The notes: generated by a model from the letters alone, not told the origin. A DNA stretch of 64,000 nt from Streptomyces sp. FIT100 (GCF_024584805.1 NZ_CP075715.1:6977526-7041525); one strand, 5' to 3'; positions 44,849 through 53,477 are shown, counted from the first letter of the stretch. A program made the numbers and translations.

Positions 44849-46605
44849 TCGTGGGGCGGACACCGGCGGCGCTTGTCGGGGAGCAGCTGGGTGATGCCCT
44901 GACCGTCGCAGTGCTCCAGCAGGGGCATGGTGACGCGTCGGGCGGTGTCCAGGGCGCGGCTCGCCGCACCGACGGTGAACGGCTGGTCGAGTCCGCTGAG
45001 CCGCTCGGCCGCCAGCCGCGGGGCGTCCGGCAGCAGCACCACGTGCTCCGCGAGCCGCAGCACCGCCCCGTGGCTGGCCGCCGCCGCCAACTCGCGTCGG
45101 CCGAGGCCGAGTTCCGGGAGGCGTCCGGCGTGCGGGGCGGCGAACGGCCGGCCGGCGAGCTCGGCGGCGAGCCGGCGCACCGCGTCCGCGACGGCGGTGG
45201 GCAGGGAGTCGGGTCCGGCGGTCACGCGCCCGCGGCTCATCCGCAGGGGCGGTGCGACCAGCGCCTCCACGAGTGCGGCGGAGGGCAGCCCGAGACGCTG
45301 CCGAGCAGTCTCCAGCGGTATGCCGCCCTCGGCGGGCCGCTCGGAGCGGTACGCGGCGACCAGTTCGGCCAGCCGGGCACGCAGGGCGGACCAGTGGACG
45401 GGCTCGGCGAGCCAGTCGTCCGCGACCGGCGCGGTACGGACGACGACCCCCAGCGCGGTCAGCTCCCCGCGTCTGACCAGCAGTCGGCGCCGTAGCTCGG
45501 CCGCCTCGTCCAGAGCGCCCCGGGCGCCGGCCAGTTCGCCCGCCCGTCGTGCCGCGGCGCCGCGGCGCCGCAGGTCCGGTGGCTGGGGATCGAGCACCGT
45601 CAGACCGGCCAGCACCCGCCGCAGACCGGGATCGCGCAGCACCGCGCGGTCACCGATGCGCAGCGGCAGCGGCTCCGGCAGGGTCAGCCGGACGATGTCC
45701 GCACCCAGCGGCCGTACGCGCACCGGCACGGCCGCCGAGCCGACGTGGGCGACAGCGGTGCGGGGCAGCTCGGCGGCCGGGGCTCCGCCGTGTACGCGCA
45801 CGTCGCAGCGCAGGCAGGGGAGGAAGCCGTCCGGCGTGAGCAGGGCGTCGCCGCGGCCCGTCGACTCCTTCCCGAGGCCCCGGAGGTTCACGGCGACCCG
45901 GGCGGTGGCCCCTACCGAGCCGGTCTCCTCGCCGAGGGCCTGCAGCGCCCTGACGCGCACGGAACGGCCGGACCGCGCGGTCACCAGGGTGTCGCCCCGC
46001 CGGATCCGCCCCGCACCGAGCGTGCCCGTGACCACAAGACCACTGCCGCGCACGGTGAAAGCACGGTCGATCCACAGCCGCACCGGGGCGTCCGCGTCCC
46101 CGTCCGGCAGCCGCGCGGCAAGCCGGCCGAGGGCGGCACGCAGCTCGGCAAGGCCCGCGCCGGTGCGGGCGCTGACGGCCACGGCCTCGACGCCGCCGAG
46201 GGCGCTCGCGCGGATCCGCTCCTGTGCCTGCGCCGCGGCGGGGCCGGGATCGGCCAGATCGCAGCGGGTGACGGCGAGCAGTCCGTGCCGTACGCCCAAG
46301 GCGTCCACGGCGGCGAGGTGTTCCGCGGACTGCGGTTTCCAGCCCTCGTCCGCGGCGACGACGAACAGCACGGCGGGCACCGGCCCCACACCGGCCAGCA
46401 TGGTCGGGACGAACCTCTCGTGTCCCGGGACGTCGACGAACGCGAGCCGCTCGCCCGAGGGCAGGTCCGTCCATGCGAAGCCCAGGTCGATGGTCAGACC
46501 ACGGCGCCGCTCCTCCGCCAGCCGGTCGGGGTGGGTGCCGGTCAGCGCCTGGATCAGCGTGCTCTTGCCGTGGTCGACATGCCCGGCCGTCGCGATGACC
46601 CGCAT
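44818..46605 (-). CDS. selB: Selenocysteine-specific elongation factor SelB
   Basis: 595 aa. Start MRVIATAGHVDHGKST at 46605 (GTG at 46611 overlapping the selA stop is an alternative). G-domain with GHVDHGKST, DVPGHE at about 60 and TRCD near 130; then beta-barrel domains, and the four winged-helix repeats at the C-terminus that bind the SECIS hairpin (last recognisable block MPLLEHCDGQGITQLLPDKRR). The final residues after the last winged helix derive from a duplicated FGE 3' end, a recent junction. It delivers Sec-tRNA to UGA codons. Confidence 0.93.
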   Translation of the reverse strand: MRVIATAGHVDHGKSTLIQALTGTHPDRLAEERRRGLTIDLGFAWTDLPSGERLAFVDVPGHERFVPTMLAGVGPVPAVLFVVAADEGWKPQSAEHLAAVDALGVRHGLLAVTRCDLADPGPAAAQAQERIRASALGGVEAVAVSARTGAGLAELRAALGRLAARLPDGDADAPVRLWIDRAFTVRGSGLVVTGTLGAGRIRRGDTLVTARSGRSVRVRALQALGEETGSVGATARVAVNLRGLGKESTGRGDALLTPDGFLPCLRCDVRVHGGAPAAELPRTAVAHVGSAAVPVRVRPLGADIVRLTLPEPLPLRIGDRAVLRDPGLRRVLAGLTVLDPQPPDLRRRGAAARRAGELAGARGALDEAAELRRRLLVRRGELTALGVVVRTAPVADDWLAEPVHWSALRARLAELVAAYRSERPAEGGIPLETARQRLGLPSAALVEALVAPPLRMSRGRVTAGPDSLPTAVADAVRRLAAELAGRPFAAPHAGRLPELGLGRRELAAAASHGAVLRLAEHVVLLPDAPRLAAERLSGLDQPFTVGAASRALDTARRVTMPLLEHCDGQGITQLLPDKRRRCPPHEHPAPAPARP

Positions 46606-46607
46606 GC

Positions 46608-48143
46608 TCACCGACCCGCCGCGCGCAGCACCGCGCCGAGGACGGCGCCGTCGCACTCCTCCGGCACGCATCGCAGGTCCAGCAGCAGCCGGCCGCGCAC
46701 CACCCGGCCGAGCACGGCCGGTTCACCCGTGCGCAGCGGTGCCGCCAGAGCGTCGGGGAGGCTGAGCGCGCAGGACGGCAGAACCGTCCCGGGGGCGCCG
46801 CCTCCTCCGACCACCGCTTCGCAGGGCACGACACGGCCGTCGAGTCCCCGGCGCGCAAGGTCCTCCGCCAGGCGCAGGGTGCGGGTGCGCAGCAGCGGCA
46901 GCGACAGGTGCACGGCGGCGTGCACGGGGGGCTCGGGACCGCGCAGCGTCGCTTCCAGCGCGGCCAGGGTGAACTTGTCCACGCGCAGGGCGCGGGCCAG
47001 CGGATGGCGGCGCATCCGCTCCACCACGGCGGCGCGGCCGAGGACCAGCCCTGCCTGCGGACCGCCGAGCAGCTTGTCCCCGCTGGCGGTGACCAGCGTG
47101 GCCCCGGCGCGCAGTGTGGTGGCCGCGTCCGGCTCACCCGGCAGCAGCGGGTCGGGTGCGAGGAGGCCGGAGCCGATGTCGACCACCACGGGCAGGCCCA
47201 GCGCGGCCAGTTCGGCGGCGTCGACTCCTCGGGTGAAGCCGCTCACCGTGAAGTTCGACGGGTGGATCTTGAGGATGAAGCCGGTGTCCGGGCCGACGGC
47301 GTCCGCGTAGTCGCCGAGCCGGGTCCGGTTGGTGGTGCCGACCTCGCGTATCCGGGCGCCGCAGCAGGCCAGCAGCTCGGGTATCCGGAAGCCGTCGCCG
47401 ATCTCCACGAACTCGCCCCGGCTGAGCAGGATGTCGCGCCCCGGGGCCAGCGTGGCCGCGGCCAGGGCGAGGGCGGCCGCTCCGTTGTTGACCACGTGCA
47501 CGGCCTCGGCGGCCGGTACCGCCTCCCGCAGCGCCGCCATGGCGCTGCGGCCGCGTGATGCCCGTCTGCCGGTGGCCAGGTCCAGCTCGACGTCCGTGTA
47601 GCCGCCGGCCGCCGCCATCGCCTCCAGCGCCGACCGCGACAGCGGGGCCCGCCCCAGATTGGTGTGCAGCACCACGCCGGTGGCGTTGTACACGGGGCTC
47701 AGCCCGGTCCCGCGTGCGGGGAGCGCGGCGAGCGCGGCACCCACGGCGTCGTCCGGCCCGATCCGCCCTTCGCGTACGGCCTGCTGGGCAGTGGCGACCG
47801 CGGCCTTGACGACCGTCCTGCCCAGCCGTGCGGACGCCTCGCCCAGCCGGGGATCGCCGAGCAGCAGCGTGGTGCTCGGCACCCGCCGCCGGGGGTCCGG
47901 GGTCTGTGCCGGGCTCCAGGCCGGGCTCGCGACGCCCTGCGGCTCCAACTCCGGCGTTGCCGCCGGTCGCCGACTCCCCGGTGGCCCTTCGGGCACGGAG
48001 GGTACCCCCACCGCGTCGCCCGCGGCGGCAGTCGCCGATGACACAGCCTCCTGCGCCTCGGATCCGAAGCCGCGTGTCGCGGCTTCCCGATCCAGCCTGG
48101 CACCCGGCACAGGCCCCGGTGGCTCCGGCTGCTCGTCCGCCAC
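46608..48143 (-). CDS. selA: L-seryl-tRNA(Sec) selenium transferase SelA
   Basis: About 511 aa if started at the GTG at 48143 (48152 is also possible). The frame stays open further upstream only because it runs through tRNA-Sec in antisense. The PLP-dependent core starts near RRVPSTTLLLGDPRL; NATGVVLHTNLGRAPLS and the Lys in TASGDKLLGGPQAG (PLP-binding) are conserved. The N-terminal about 90 residues are variable and Pro/Ala-rich. It converts Ser-tRNA(Sec) to Sec-tRNA(Sec). The stop overlaps the selB start region, so the two are coupled. Confidence 0.9.
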   Translation of the reverse strand: MADEQPEPPGPVPGARLDREAATRGFGSEAQEAVSSATAAAGDAVGVPSVPEGPPGSRRPAATPELEPQGVASPAWSPAQTPDPRRRVPSTTLLLGDPRLGEASARLGRTVVKAAVATAQQAVREGRIGPDDAVGAALAALPARGTGLSPVYNATGVVLHTNLGRAPLSRSALEAMAAAGGYTDVELDLATGRRASRGRSAMAALREAVPAAEAVHVVNNGAAALALAAATLAPGRDILLSRGEFVEIGDGFRIPELLACCGARIREVGTTNRTRLGDYADAVGPDTGFILKIHPSNFTVSGFTRGVDAAELAALGLPVVVDIGSGLLAPDPLLPGEPDAATTLRAGATLVTASGDKLLGGPQAGLVLGRAAVVERMRRHPLARALRVDKFTLAALEATLRGPEPPVHAAVHLSLPLLRTRTLRLAEDLARRGLDGRVVPCEAVVGGGGAPGTVLPSCALSLPDALAAPLRTGEPAVLGRVVRGRLLLDLRCVPEECDGAVLGAVLRAAGR

Positions 48144-48167
48144 CCGCGCCACCCCGATCGAAGTCAG

Positions 48168-48260
48168 CGGAGGCGGACGGGAATCGAACCCGCCTGGCCC
48201 GGTTTCCGGACCACACCGATGTTGAAGATCGGGAGGGGCACCAGCCCGCCCAACGCCTCC
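48168..48260 (-). tRNA. selC: tRNA-Sec, anticodon UCA
   Basis: 93-nt class II tRNA on the minus strand. Acceptor GGAGGCG pairs with CGCCTCC. Anticodon arm CCGAT-CTTCAAC-ATCGG has TCA. A long variable arm (GTGTGGTCCGGAAACCGGGCC region) and a T-arm with GGTTCGATTCC follow. The discriminator is G, as expected for tRNA-Sec. CCA is not encoded. It lies between selA and the divergent selD and may be co-transcribed with selA. Confidence 0.92.
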
Positions 48261-48316
48261 GGAGCATGATTGTTGTCCCGGCACACTCCTGGGGCAAGAG
48301 GTGAAATCATCGCCGT

Positions 48317-49360
48317 ATGACGACAGTTGGCCCTGCAGCCGGACCCGCCGCGCCCGTGCGGCTGACCCAGTACGGACACGGCGGCGGCTGCGCCTGCAAG
48401 ATCCCTCCCGGGGAGCTGGAGACGATGGTCGCGGGACTGCTGCCGTCCCGGATCCCCGGACAGCCCCCGGACGCCGACGGGGACCGGCTGCTGGTCGGAC
48501 TCGACGACGGGGACGACGCCGCGGTCGTGCGCACCGGTGACGGCTCCGCGCTGGTGTCGACGGCCGACTTCTTCACGCCGGTCGTCGACGACGCCCGCGA
48601 CTGGGGCCGGATCGCCGCCGCCAACGCCCTGTCCGACGTCTACGCGATGGGCGGCCGGCCCGTCGTCGCGCTCAACCTGCTGGGCTGGCCCCGGGACGTC
48701 CTGCCCGCGGACCTTGCCCAGGAGGTCCTGGCGGGAGCGCTCGATGTCGCCGGCAGGGCCGGCTGCTTCGTCGGCGGCGGCCACAGCATCGACAGCCCGG
48801 AACCGCTCTACGGAATGGCCGTGACCGGACTGGTGGACCCGGACCGGCTGCTGCGCAACGACGCAGGCCGGCCGGGTGTGCCGCTGACCCTGACCAAACC
48901 GCTGGGCGTCGGGATCCTCAACAACCGCCACAAGCGCACGGGAGAGGTCTTCGCGCATGCCGTCGCCTGCATGGCGGAGCTCAACGACAGGGCCGGTGCC
49001 GCGGCCCTGGAGGCCGGCGCCGTGTGCGCCACCGATGTGACCGGATTCGGGCTGCTCGGCCATCTGCACAAGCTGGCGCGGGCGAGCGGCGTCACCGCCG
49101 TGGTGGACACCGGCGCCGTCCCGGTGCTCGACGGCGTATGGGAGTCCCTGCGCGCCGGGTACGTCAGCGGCGGCACCCGGCGCAATCTCGACTGGGTGCG
49201 CCCGCACCTGGACGCGGGGCGGGCGACCGCCGACCAGCTGCACTTGCTCGCCGACGCGCAGACCTCCGGCGGGCTGCTGGTCGCGGGGGAGGTACCCGGC
49301 CACCCGGTCATCGGGGAACTGGTCCCCGCCGTGGCCGGCACGACACTGGTGGTCCGCTGA
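48317..49360 (+). CDS. selD: Selenide, water dikinase (selenophosphate synthetase) SelD
   Basis: 347 aa. The catalytic Gly-rich loop GHGGGCACK at 20-28 has Cys25 (not selenocysteine) and Lys28. DDAAVV near 55 and STADFFTPVVDD near 75 are ATP/Mg-binding segments, and GGGHSIDSPEPLYG near 155 is family-typical. It makes selenophosphate for SelA. Divergent from tRNA-Sec/selA, with a 56-nt shared promoter region. Confidence 0.93.
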   Translation: MTTVGPAAGPAAPVRLTQYGHGGGCACKIPPGELETMVAGLLPSRIPGQPPDADGDRLLVGLDDGDDAAVVRTGDGSALVSTADFFTPVVDDARDWGRIAAANALSDVYAMGGRPVVALNLLGWPRDVLPADLAQEVLAGALDVAGRAGCFVGGGHSIDSPEPLYGMAVTGLVDPDRLLRNDAGRPGVPLTLTKPLGVGILNNRHKRTGEVFAHAVACMAELNDRAGAAALEAGAVCATDVTGFGLLGHLHKLARASGVTAVVDTGAVPVLDGVWESLRAGYVSGGTRRNLDWVRPHLDAGRATADQLHLLADAQTSGGLLVAGEVPGHPVIGELVPAVAGTTLVVR

Positions 49361-49453
49361 GCCTTGTGCTCGGTGCTCGGTGCTCGGTGCTCGGCGGTCG
49401 GCGGTCGCGGACCCGCAGGCCTTGTGCTCGGTGCTCGGCGGTCGCGGACCCGC
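49361..49453. repeat. 7-bp tandem repeat tract after selD
   Basis: Four copies of GTGCTCG (49366-49393), two of GCGGTCG (49394-49407), then a repeat of the whole motif (CTTGTGCTCGG ... GGACCCGCA) at 49421-49453. The period of 7 is the same as in the tract at 22092-22218. Confidence 0.85.
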
Positions 49454-49485
49454 ACGCCATGCGGCCGGCGGCCGCATGGCGTGCG
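49451..49485. terminator. Perfect 16-bp hairpin after selD
   Basis: 49451-49466 pairs exactly with 49470-49485 around a 3-nt loop. It serves as terminator for selD, and perhaps also for the leftward gene ending at 49661. Bases 49486-49660 show no gene. Confidence 0.88.
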
Positions 49486-49660
49486 CGAGGACGGGCCGGC
49501 CCGGACGTCGTCACCGACGCGGGTGGCATGACCCGTGCAGCCGATGCGTCAGCCCAGTCGGACGCCGCGCTCGGCCGGCCAGGCCACCGGATCCACCGCA
49601 GACCCGTAGGACGGCGTGAGCCCCCCCGCAGGCGATGCCCGGGGCCCGCGGCCGGCGCGC

Positions 49661-50599
49661 CTACCGGTAGCGGATGTGCAGATGGTTGTCGTGGTTCGGA
49701 TAACTCGTGGTCAGCCCCTCCGAGATCAGCTGCGGATCGTTGAAGAAGACCAGCTCGACATGGCCGGGTGCCTTCGCCCGGATCTCCTGCACGAGCCGGC
49801 GGGTGGCCGCGCGGTCGTAGGTCGACGACTGCCAGGTGATGCGCCCGGCGGTGCACTGCGCCGAATCGGTGCGGATCGGCCACACATCGATGTCCATCCC
49901 GACTTCGTGGCTGGCGTGACCGGGTATGTCCCCGCCGTGCTCGAAGCCCGCGTCACCGACCGGCAGTCTGCCGCTCCCGGTGGAGGCGAAGGCGGCAGCG
50001 GCGGCCTCCAGTTGGGCGACGGCGCCCGCTGTCGCCCAGTGGGCGCCTGCGTTGCCGTCGGGGCTCTGCGCGCACATCGTGCCGGCGCCGAAGTCGATGT
50101 TCTCGTAGTGCCAGAGCAGGTTCTGCCAGGTGACCGGCCCGACGACGCCGTCCGCACCGATCCCGGCGTGGGTCTGGAAGGTGCGCACGGCGGAGGCGGT
50201 GGCCGGTCCGAAGTTCCCGTCGACCGTGAGGCCCGCGCCCCGCTTGGCGTTGAGCAGCGACTGGACGGCGTTCACCGCGGGCCCGTTGTCGCCCTGCCGC
50301 ACGGTGACGGCGAGCGCTCCCCAGGTGGCGGGCCCGGCGATGCCGTCCGCGGTCAGGCCCTTGGACTGCTGGAAGCCCACCACGGCGCTGTGCGTGCCCG
50401 GGCCGAAGACTCCGTCCACGGCCACGGAGCGGCCGTGCGCGGCGAGCAGGTGCTGAAGCGCGACGACGTCGGTGCCCCGGTTGCCGCTGCTCGTCAGCGG
50501 GAACGCGGCCTGAGGGAAGGCATGTGCGGGGACGCCCAGTCCGAGGAGCAGACCGGCCACCGCGGCGAACAGCGTGATGATCCGCGCGAGTTGTCTCAT
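49661..50599 (-). CDS. Secreted peptidoglycan endopeptidase (M74/MepA-like) with two PG-binding domains
   Basis: 312 aa. Sec signal (1-27, ending AHAFP). PG_binding_1 domains at about 35-95 (VDGVFGPGTHSAVVGFQQS) and 100-165 (VDGNFGPATASAVRTFQTH). The C-terminal domain carries ASHEVGMDIDVWP and the terminal HDNHLHIRYR: His...Asp and HxH ligands as in penicillin-insensitive murein endopeptidase MepA (LAS-type zinc enzymes). It should cleave peptide cross-links in the wall. It lies 10 nt after the next gene in the same leftward unit. Confidence 0.78.
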   Translation of the reverse strand: MRQLARIITLFAAVAGLLLGLGVPAHAFPQAAFPLTSSGNRGTDVVALQHLLAAHGRSVAVDGVFGPGTHSAVVGFQQSKGLTADGIAGPATWGALAVTVRQGDNGPAVNAVQSLLNAKRGAGLTVDGNFGPATASAVRTFQTHAGIGADGVVGPVTWQNLLWHYENIDFGAGTMCAQSPDGNAGAHWATAGAVAQLEAAAAAFASTGSGRLPVGDAGFEHGGDIPGHASHEVGMDIDVWPIRTDSAQCTAGRITWQSSTYDRAATRRLVQEIRAKAPGHVELVFFNDPQLISEGLTTSYPNHDNHLHIRYR

Positions 50600-50609
50600 G
50601 ATTCCTTCC

Positions 50610-52370
50610 TCACTTTCCCGACTGGAGGGCGTCCCAGGTGGCGGGGCCGACGATGCCGTCGGCGCCGAGCCCGCGCGAGGACTGGTAGTCGCGCACGGCC
50701 TGGGCGGTGCCCGAGCCGAAGACGCCGTCGATGGCCACCGTCCGGCCGAGCGCGGCGGTCAGCGCGCGCTGCAGTCGTGTGACGGCCTCTCCCGTCGAGC
50801 CGCTCTGGATGGTGGGGGTGGATCCGCGGGACAGCAGGGCGGTCCAGGTCCTGGGGCCGACCGCGCCGTCCGCCGTGAGCCCGGTGCCGGTCTGGAAGTT
50901 CCTGGCGGCGGTGGTCGTGTCGGGGCCGAAGACGCCGTCCGGTGTGCCGGGGTCGTGGCCGGCGGCCTTCAGCAGGCACTGGGCGGCCTTGACCAGACCG
51001 CCGGTCGAGCCGCTCTGGACGGTGGTGTACGCGGTGAAGTCGAGGTTCGCCCCGGTGCAGGTGGGCGTGGGCGGGGTGGTGCCGGTGCCCACGTCCAGGT
51101 AGTCGCGGTCGATGTTGATCGAGTAGCCGCCGTAGGACTCGGTGACCTCGCCGACGTACTGGTGGATCCGCTGGTGGTCGGACCACTGGCTCGCCGGCAC
51201 GTAGGTACCGGTGTCGGTGTCGGCGGCTCCGTTCCACCACGCGTAGAAGAGGTGGTCGACCCGCGTGTAGGCGCTGTTGTCGTACTCGCCGGCGGCGTCC
51301 CTGATGCCGGAGGCGGCGCTGGAGTAGAAGCCCGACAGATAGCCGCTGCTGTGCAGCCGCTCGGTCCAGCCGGACAGGTACGACAGCACGGCCGCCTTGC
51401 AGGAGGCCGTGGAGGTGTACGCCTCGATGTCGCTGTAGATGGCGCTGCCCGCCGGGATGCCGAGGTTCGACGCGGCGGTGATGGCGCCGGCCGCCGCGGT
51501 GACGCCCTGGGACCTGGCCGTGGCGGGGTCGGCGGACATCTTCAGCGAGTAGCTGGTGCACGGTGCCTGGCGGCCGACGTCGATGGGGATCAGACGCCAT
51601 CCGTTGGCGGTCTGGGCGGTCACCCAGCTCGCCGTCAGGTTCGGCTGGGCGCAGCCGCGGAAGGAGCCGCTGATGTAGACGCCGACCGCGCTGTACGGCG
51701 AGCTCGTCTGCCAGGCGTCCATGGCGGCCTGGGAGGGCGCGGTGCAGGCGTCGAAGCCCTTGCCGAGGTAGCTGCCCGGTTGCGGCCCGGCCGCGGCCAG
51801 CGGAGCGGCGTCGGACCGCTGCGCCGCACGGGGCAGCTCGGTGCGTTCGGCGCCGGCGGTGAGTTCCGCGGAGGCGAGGACGTCGCGTACCAGGGCCTCG
51901 GTCCCCGGGGCGTGGGCCGCGGTGACGAGGACCCCGGCGTCCTCGACCGCGATCTGGATGGTGTCGTTGCTGGACGCGGCGGCCGGGGCGGTGGCCCTGC
52001 CGCGCGCCGTCCGCGCGGTCGCCGCCGATGCCCGCCCGGCGGAGCGGGCGGTGAGGGGCTCCACGACGATGCCGGCCGTCCGGCCGACGACGCGGGCGGG
52101 GCAGTCGTTCCGGTCGGCGGGCTCGCCCACGTAGACGGTGGGGCGGTCGAACCGGAGGCAGGCGCGCGGGTTCTCGGCCAGATCGACCACCTGCCAGTCG
52201 GCGGGCACCGCGATGCGGTAGCCGTGGAACGTGACGGTCCGCCGGCCCTCGGGCGGCGAATCCGCCACGGCGGGGCCGGGGTCGGCGAACGCGCCGATGC
52301 CGGCGAGCACCGCCAGCAAGGCCGTTCCGGCGCGGACGCGCCACAGGTGCCACAGGTTGCGGGACGACAT
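50610..52370 (-). CDS. Secreted DUF1906 glycoside-hydrolase-like protein with two PG-binding domains
   Basis: 586 aa. Start at 52370 (MSSRNLWHLWRV) with AGGAG 8 nt upstream; signal peptide to about 40. An N-terminal beta-rich region (about 45-190) is followed by an Rv2525c-like DUF1906 TIM barrel starting GSYLGKGFDAC near 200 and including IPIDVGRQ, IYSDIEAY and NIDRDYLDV. PG_binding_1 domains lie at about 450-510 and 520-583 (VDGVFG-type FGPDTTTAARNFQ and FGSGTAQAVRDYQ). It is probably wall-associated. It precedes the MepA-like gene by 10 nt, so the two are one operon. Confidence 0.78.
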   Translation of the reverse strand: MSSRNLWHLWRVRAGTALLAVLAGIGAFADPGPAVADSPPEGRRTVTFHGYRIAVPADWQVVDLAENPRACLRFDRPTVYVGEPADRNDCPARVVGRTAGIVVEPLTARSAGRASAATARTARGRATAPAAASSNDTIQIAVEDAGVLVTAAHAPGTEALVRDVLASAELTAGAERTELPRAAQRSDAAPLAAAGPQPGSYLGKGFDACTAPSQAAMDAWQTSSPYSAVGVYISGSFRGCAQPNLTASWVTAQTANGWRLIPIDVGRQAPCTSYSLKMSADPATARSQGVTAAAGAITAASNLGIPAGSAIYSDIEAYTSTASCKAAVLSYLSGWTERLHSSGYLSGFYSSAASGIRDAAGEYDNSAYTRVDHLFYAWWNGAADTDTGTYVPASQWSDHQRIHQYVGEVTESYGGYSINIDRDYLDVGTGTTPPTPTCTGANLDFTAYTTVQSGSTGGLVKAAQCLLKAAGHDPGTPDGVFGPDTTTAARNFQTGTGLTADGAVGPRTWTALLSRGSTPTIQSGSTGEAVTRLQRALTAALGRTVAIDGVFGSGTAQAVRDYQSSRGLGADGIVGPATWDALQSGK

Positions 52371-52655
52371 CAGGGCACTCCTACTCGATGCGGGGGAGAG
52401 CGAGGAAGAGCGGCGCGGCAGATGTGCGCCGTGCCGGGTCGAGCGGTGCTGTGCGCGTCGGACTCGCTGTTCGGATGCCGGGACCGGGCGTGGCCGGTAC
52501 GGTCCCCAGTGAAGGGCATGGTCATGACAAACAGACGAAAGGGATCGGTCCGTGCGTCGAATCCTCGTGCCTGCGTGCTGCCGAGTCTGGCGCCCCCGAC
52601 CGCGGCGTGTCCACTCCAGGACCATCTGCCACAGGACCAGACCTCCGGCACAACA
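52371..52655. other. Intergenic region upstream of the DUF1906 gene
   Basis: No convincing gene on either strand. It should contain the promoter of the two-gene PG-hydrolase unit, making that unit separate from the redox-type genes further right. Confidence 0.5.
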
Positions 52656-52671
52656 CCCCTGTGAGCAGGGG
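52656..52671. terminator. Small hairpin after membrane-protein gene
   Basis: CCCCTG-TGAG-CAGGGG, a perfect 6-bp stem, lies 41 nt downstream of the leftward membrane-protein stop at 52713. Confidence 0.55.
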
Positions 52672-52712
52672 CCGTTGAGCCGCAACCGTGCGATGCCGTC
52701 GGACAACCGGCG

Positions 52713-53225
52713 CTACCGGGGCACCGCGCAGGCGACGGAGGCGATCAGCGCGGAACACAGGACGGCCGTGCCGGTCAGCCGCCGCGCGAGCAGAGCGTCC
52801 CAGCGCTCCCCGTTCCCGGAGAGCCTGCGCAGGGCCGGGGTGAGAGCACGGCCCGCGCCGAAGCCCAGTCCGGCGGCCAGGGCGGGCAGGTACGAGCCCC
52901 CGGACAGCAGCACCGCGACCGCCATCGCGTACGGCGCGGTCGCCGAGAGGTAGGTGCGCACGCCCGTACCGAGCTCGAAGCCGAACTGCACGGCGCCGCG
53001 CATCAGATGGCGGCGCAGCACGTCCTGCGGTATCTGCCGCGCGTTCTGCGGCAGCCGTAGCGTCAGCCGGCCCGCGTCGCGCACCACGGCGAGCAGTGCG
53101 GCCGCCACGATCAGCCCTTGCCGCACACCGGCCGGAAGCGGTGCGAAGAGACCGGAGAAGAGCCACAGCACCCCGGCCGTCAGCGCCCCGCCCGCCAGCA
53201 GCCCGGCGGAGAACATGCCGAGCAC
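52713..53225 (-). CDS. Polytopic membrane protein, C-terminal part after in-frame UGA
   Basis: 170 aa if started at GTG 53225 (ATG 53216 also possible). About five hydrophobic helices, with an amphipathic RLPQNARQIPQDVLRRHLMRG loop that stays cytoplasmic (partly quoted). The same frame remains open upstream without a stop to 53291 and reads sensibly (ASPGWRATYRQALVLGMFSAG). It directly continues the 62-residue piece at 53289-53477, separated from it only by one TGA. It is therefore probably the second part of one protein rather than an independent gene. No family recognised. Confidence 0.6.
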   Translation of the reverse strand: MLGMFSAGLLAGGALTAGVLWLFSGLFAPLPAGVRQGLIVAAALLAVVRDAGRLTLRLPQNARQIPQDVLRRHLMRGAVQFGFELGTGVRTYLSATAPYAMAVAVLLSGGSYLPALAAGLGFGAGRALTPALRRLSGNGERWDALLARRLTGTAVLCSALIASVACAVPR

Positions 53226-53264
53226 CAGTGCCTGTCTGTACGTCGCCCGCCAACCTGGCGAGGC

Positions 53265-53291
53265 CAGCGCGAAAGCGCTGTTGCGCGTTCA
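53265..53291 (-). other. In-frame UGA followed by 6-bp hairpin
   Basis: UGA at 53291-53289; then, 8 nt further, CAGCGC-UUUC-GCGCUG (53280-53265), a perfect 6-bp stem. Position and size are near those of bacterial SECIS hairpins, but the loop lacks the G that bSECIS elements normally carry, so selenocysteine insertion is unproven. Confidence 0.4.
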
Positions 53292-53477
53292 AACGGACCC
53301 GGAGAGCGAATAGCCGGCAAGCCCTCCGGTGATCGCCCAGGCCAGCACGGGGGCGTGCAGGGCGGCGGCGATCGCGGCCGCCCCCAGGGCCGCCACGGGC
53401 AGGGCGGGATCGGTGAGCGGCCCCCGTACGGAACGGATGCGGCTCCGCCGGGCCGCGGGACGTCCGGACTCGCTCAT
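53289..53477 (-). CDS. Membrane protein N-terminal part ending at in-frame UGA
   Basis: 62 codons. ATG 53477 follows directly after the TAG of the upstream Cys-rich/PG-binding gene (TAGATG). A basic N-terminus (RPAARRSRIRSVRG) precedes two short hydrophobic stretches (LPVAALGAAAIAAALHAPVL and AITGGLAGYSL). It ends at TGA 53291-53289. Translation of the next codons in the same frame gives more membrane-protein sequence. Alternatives: a genuine two-subunit arrangement, a nonsense mutation, or UGA recoding. Confidence 0.55.
   Translation of the reverse strand: MSESGRPAARRSRIRSVRGPLTDPALPVAALGAAAIAAALHAPVLAWAITGGLAGYSLSGSV

Noticed and set aside
44631..44894. Plus-strand frame containing SGNTGFR considered as a real gene
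   Set aside because: Only the last about 15 codons of an FGE are present, upstream sequence is an antisense IS630 fragment, and the frame overlaps selB.
48317..49360. selD considered as a selenoprotein
   Set aside because: The catalytic position is encoded as Cys (GGCACK), and no in-frame UGA occurs.
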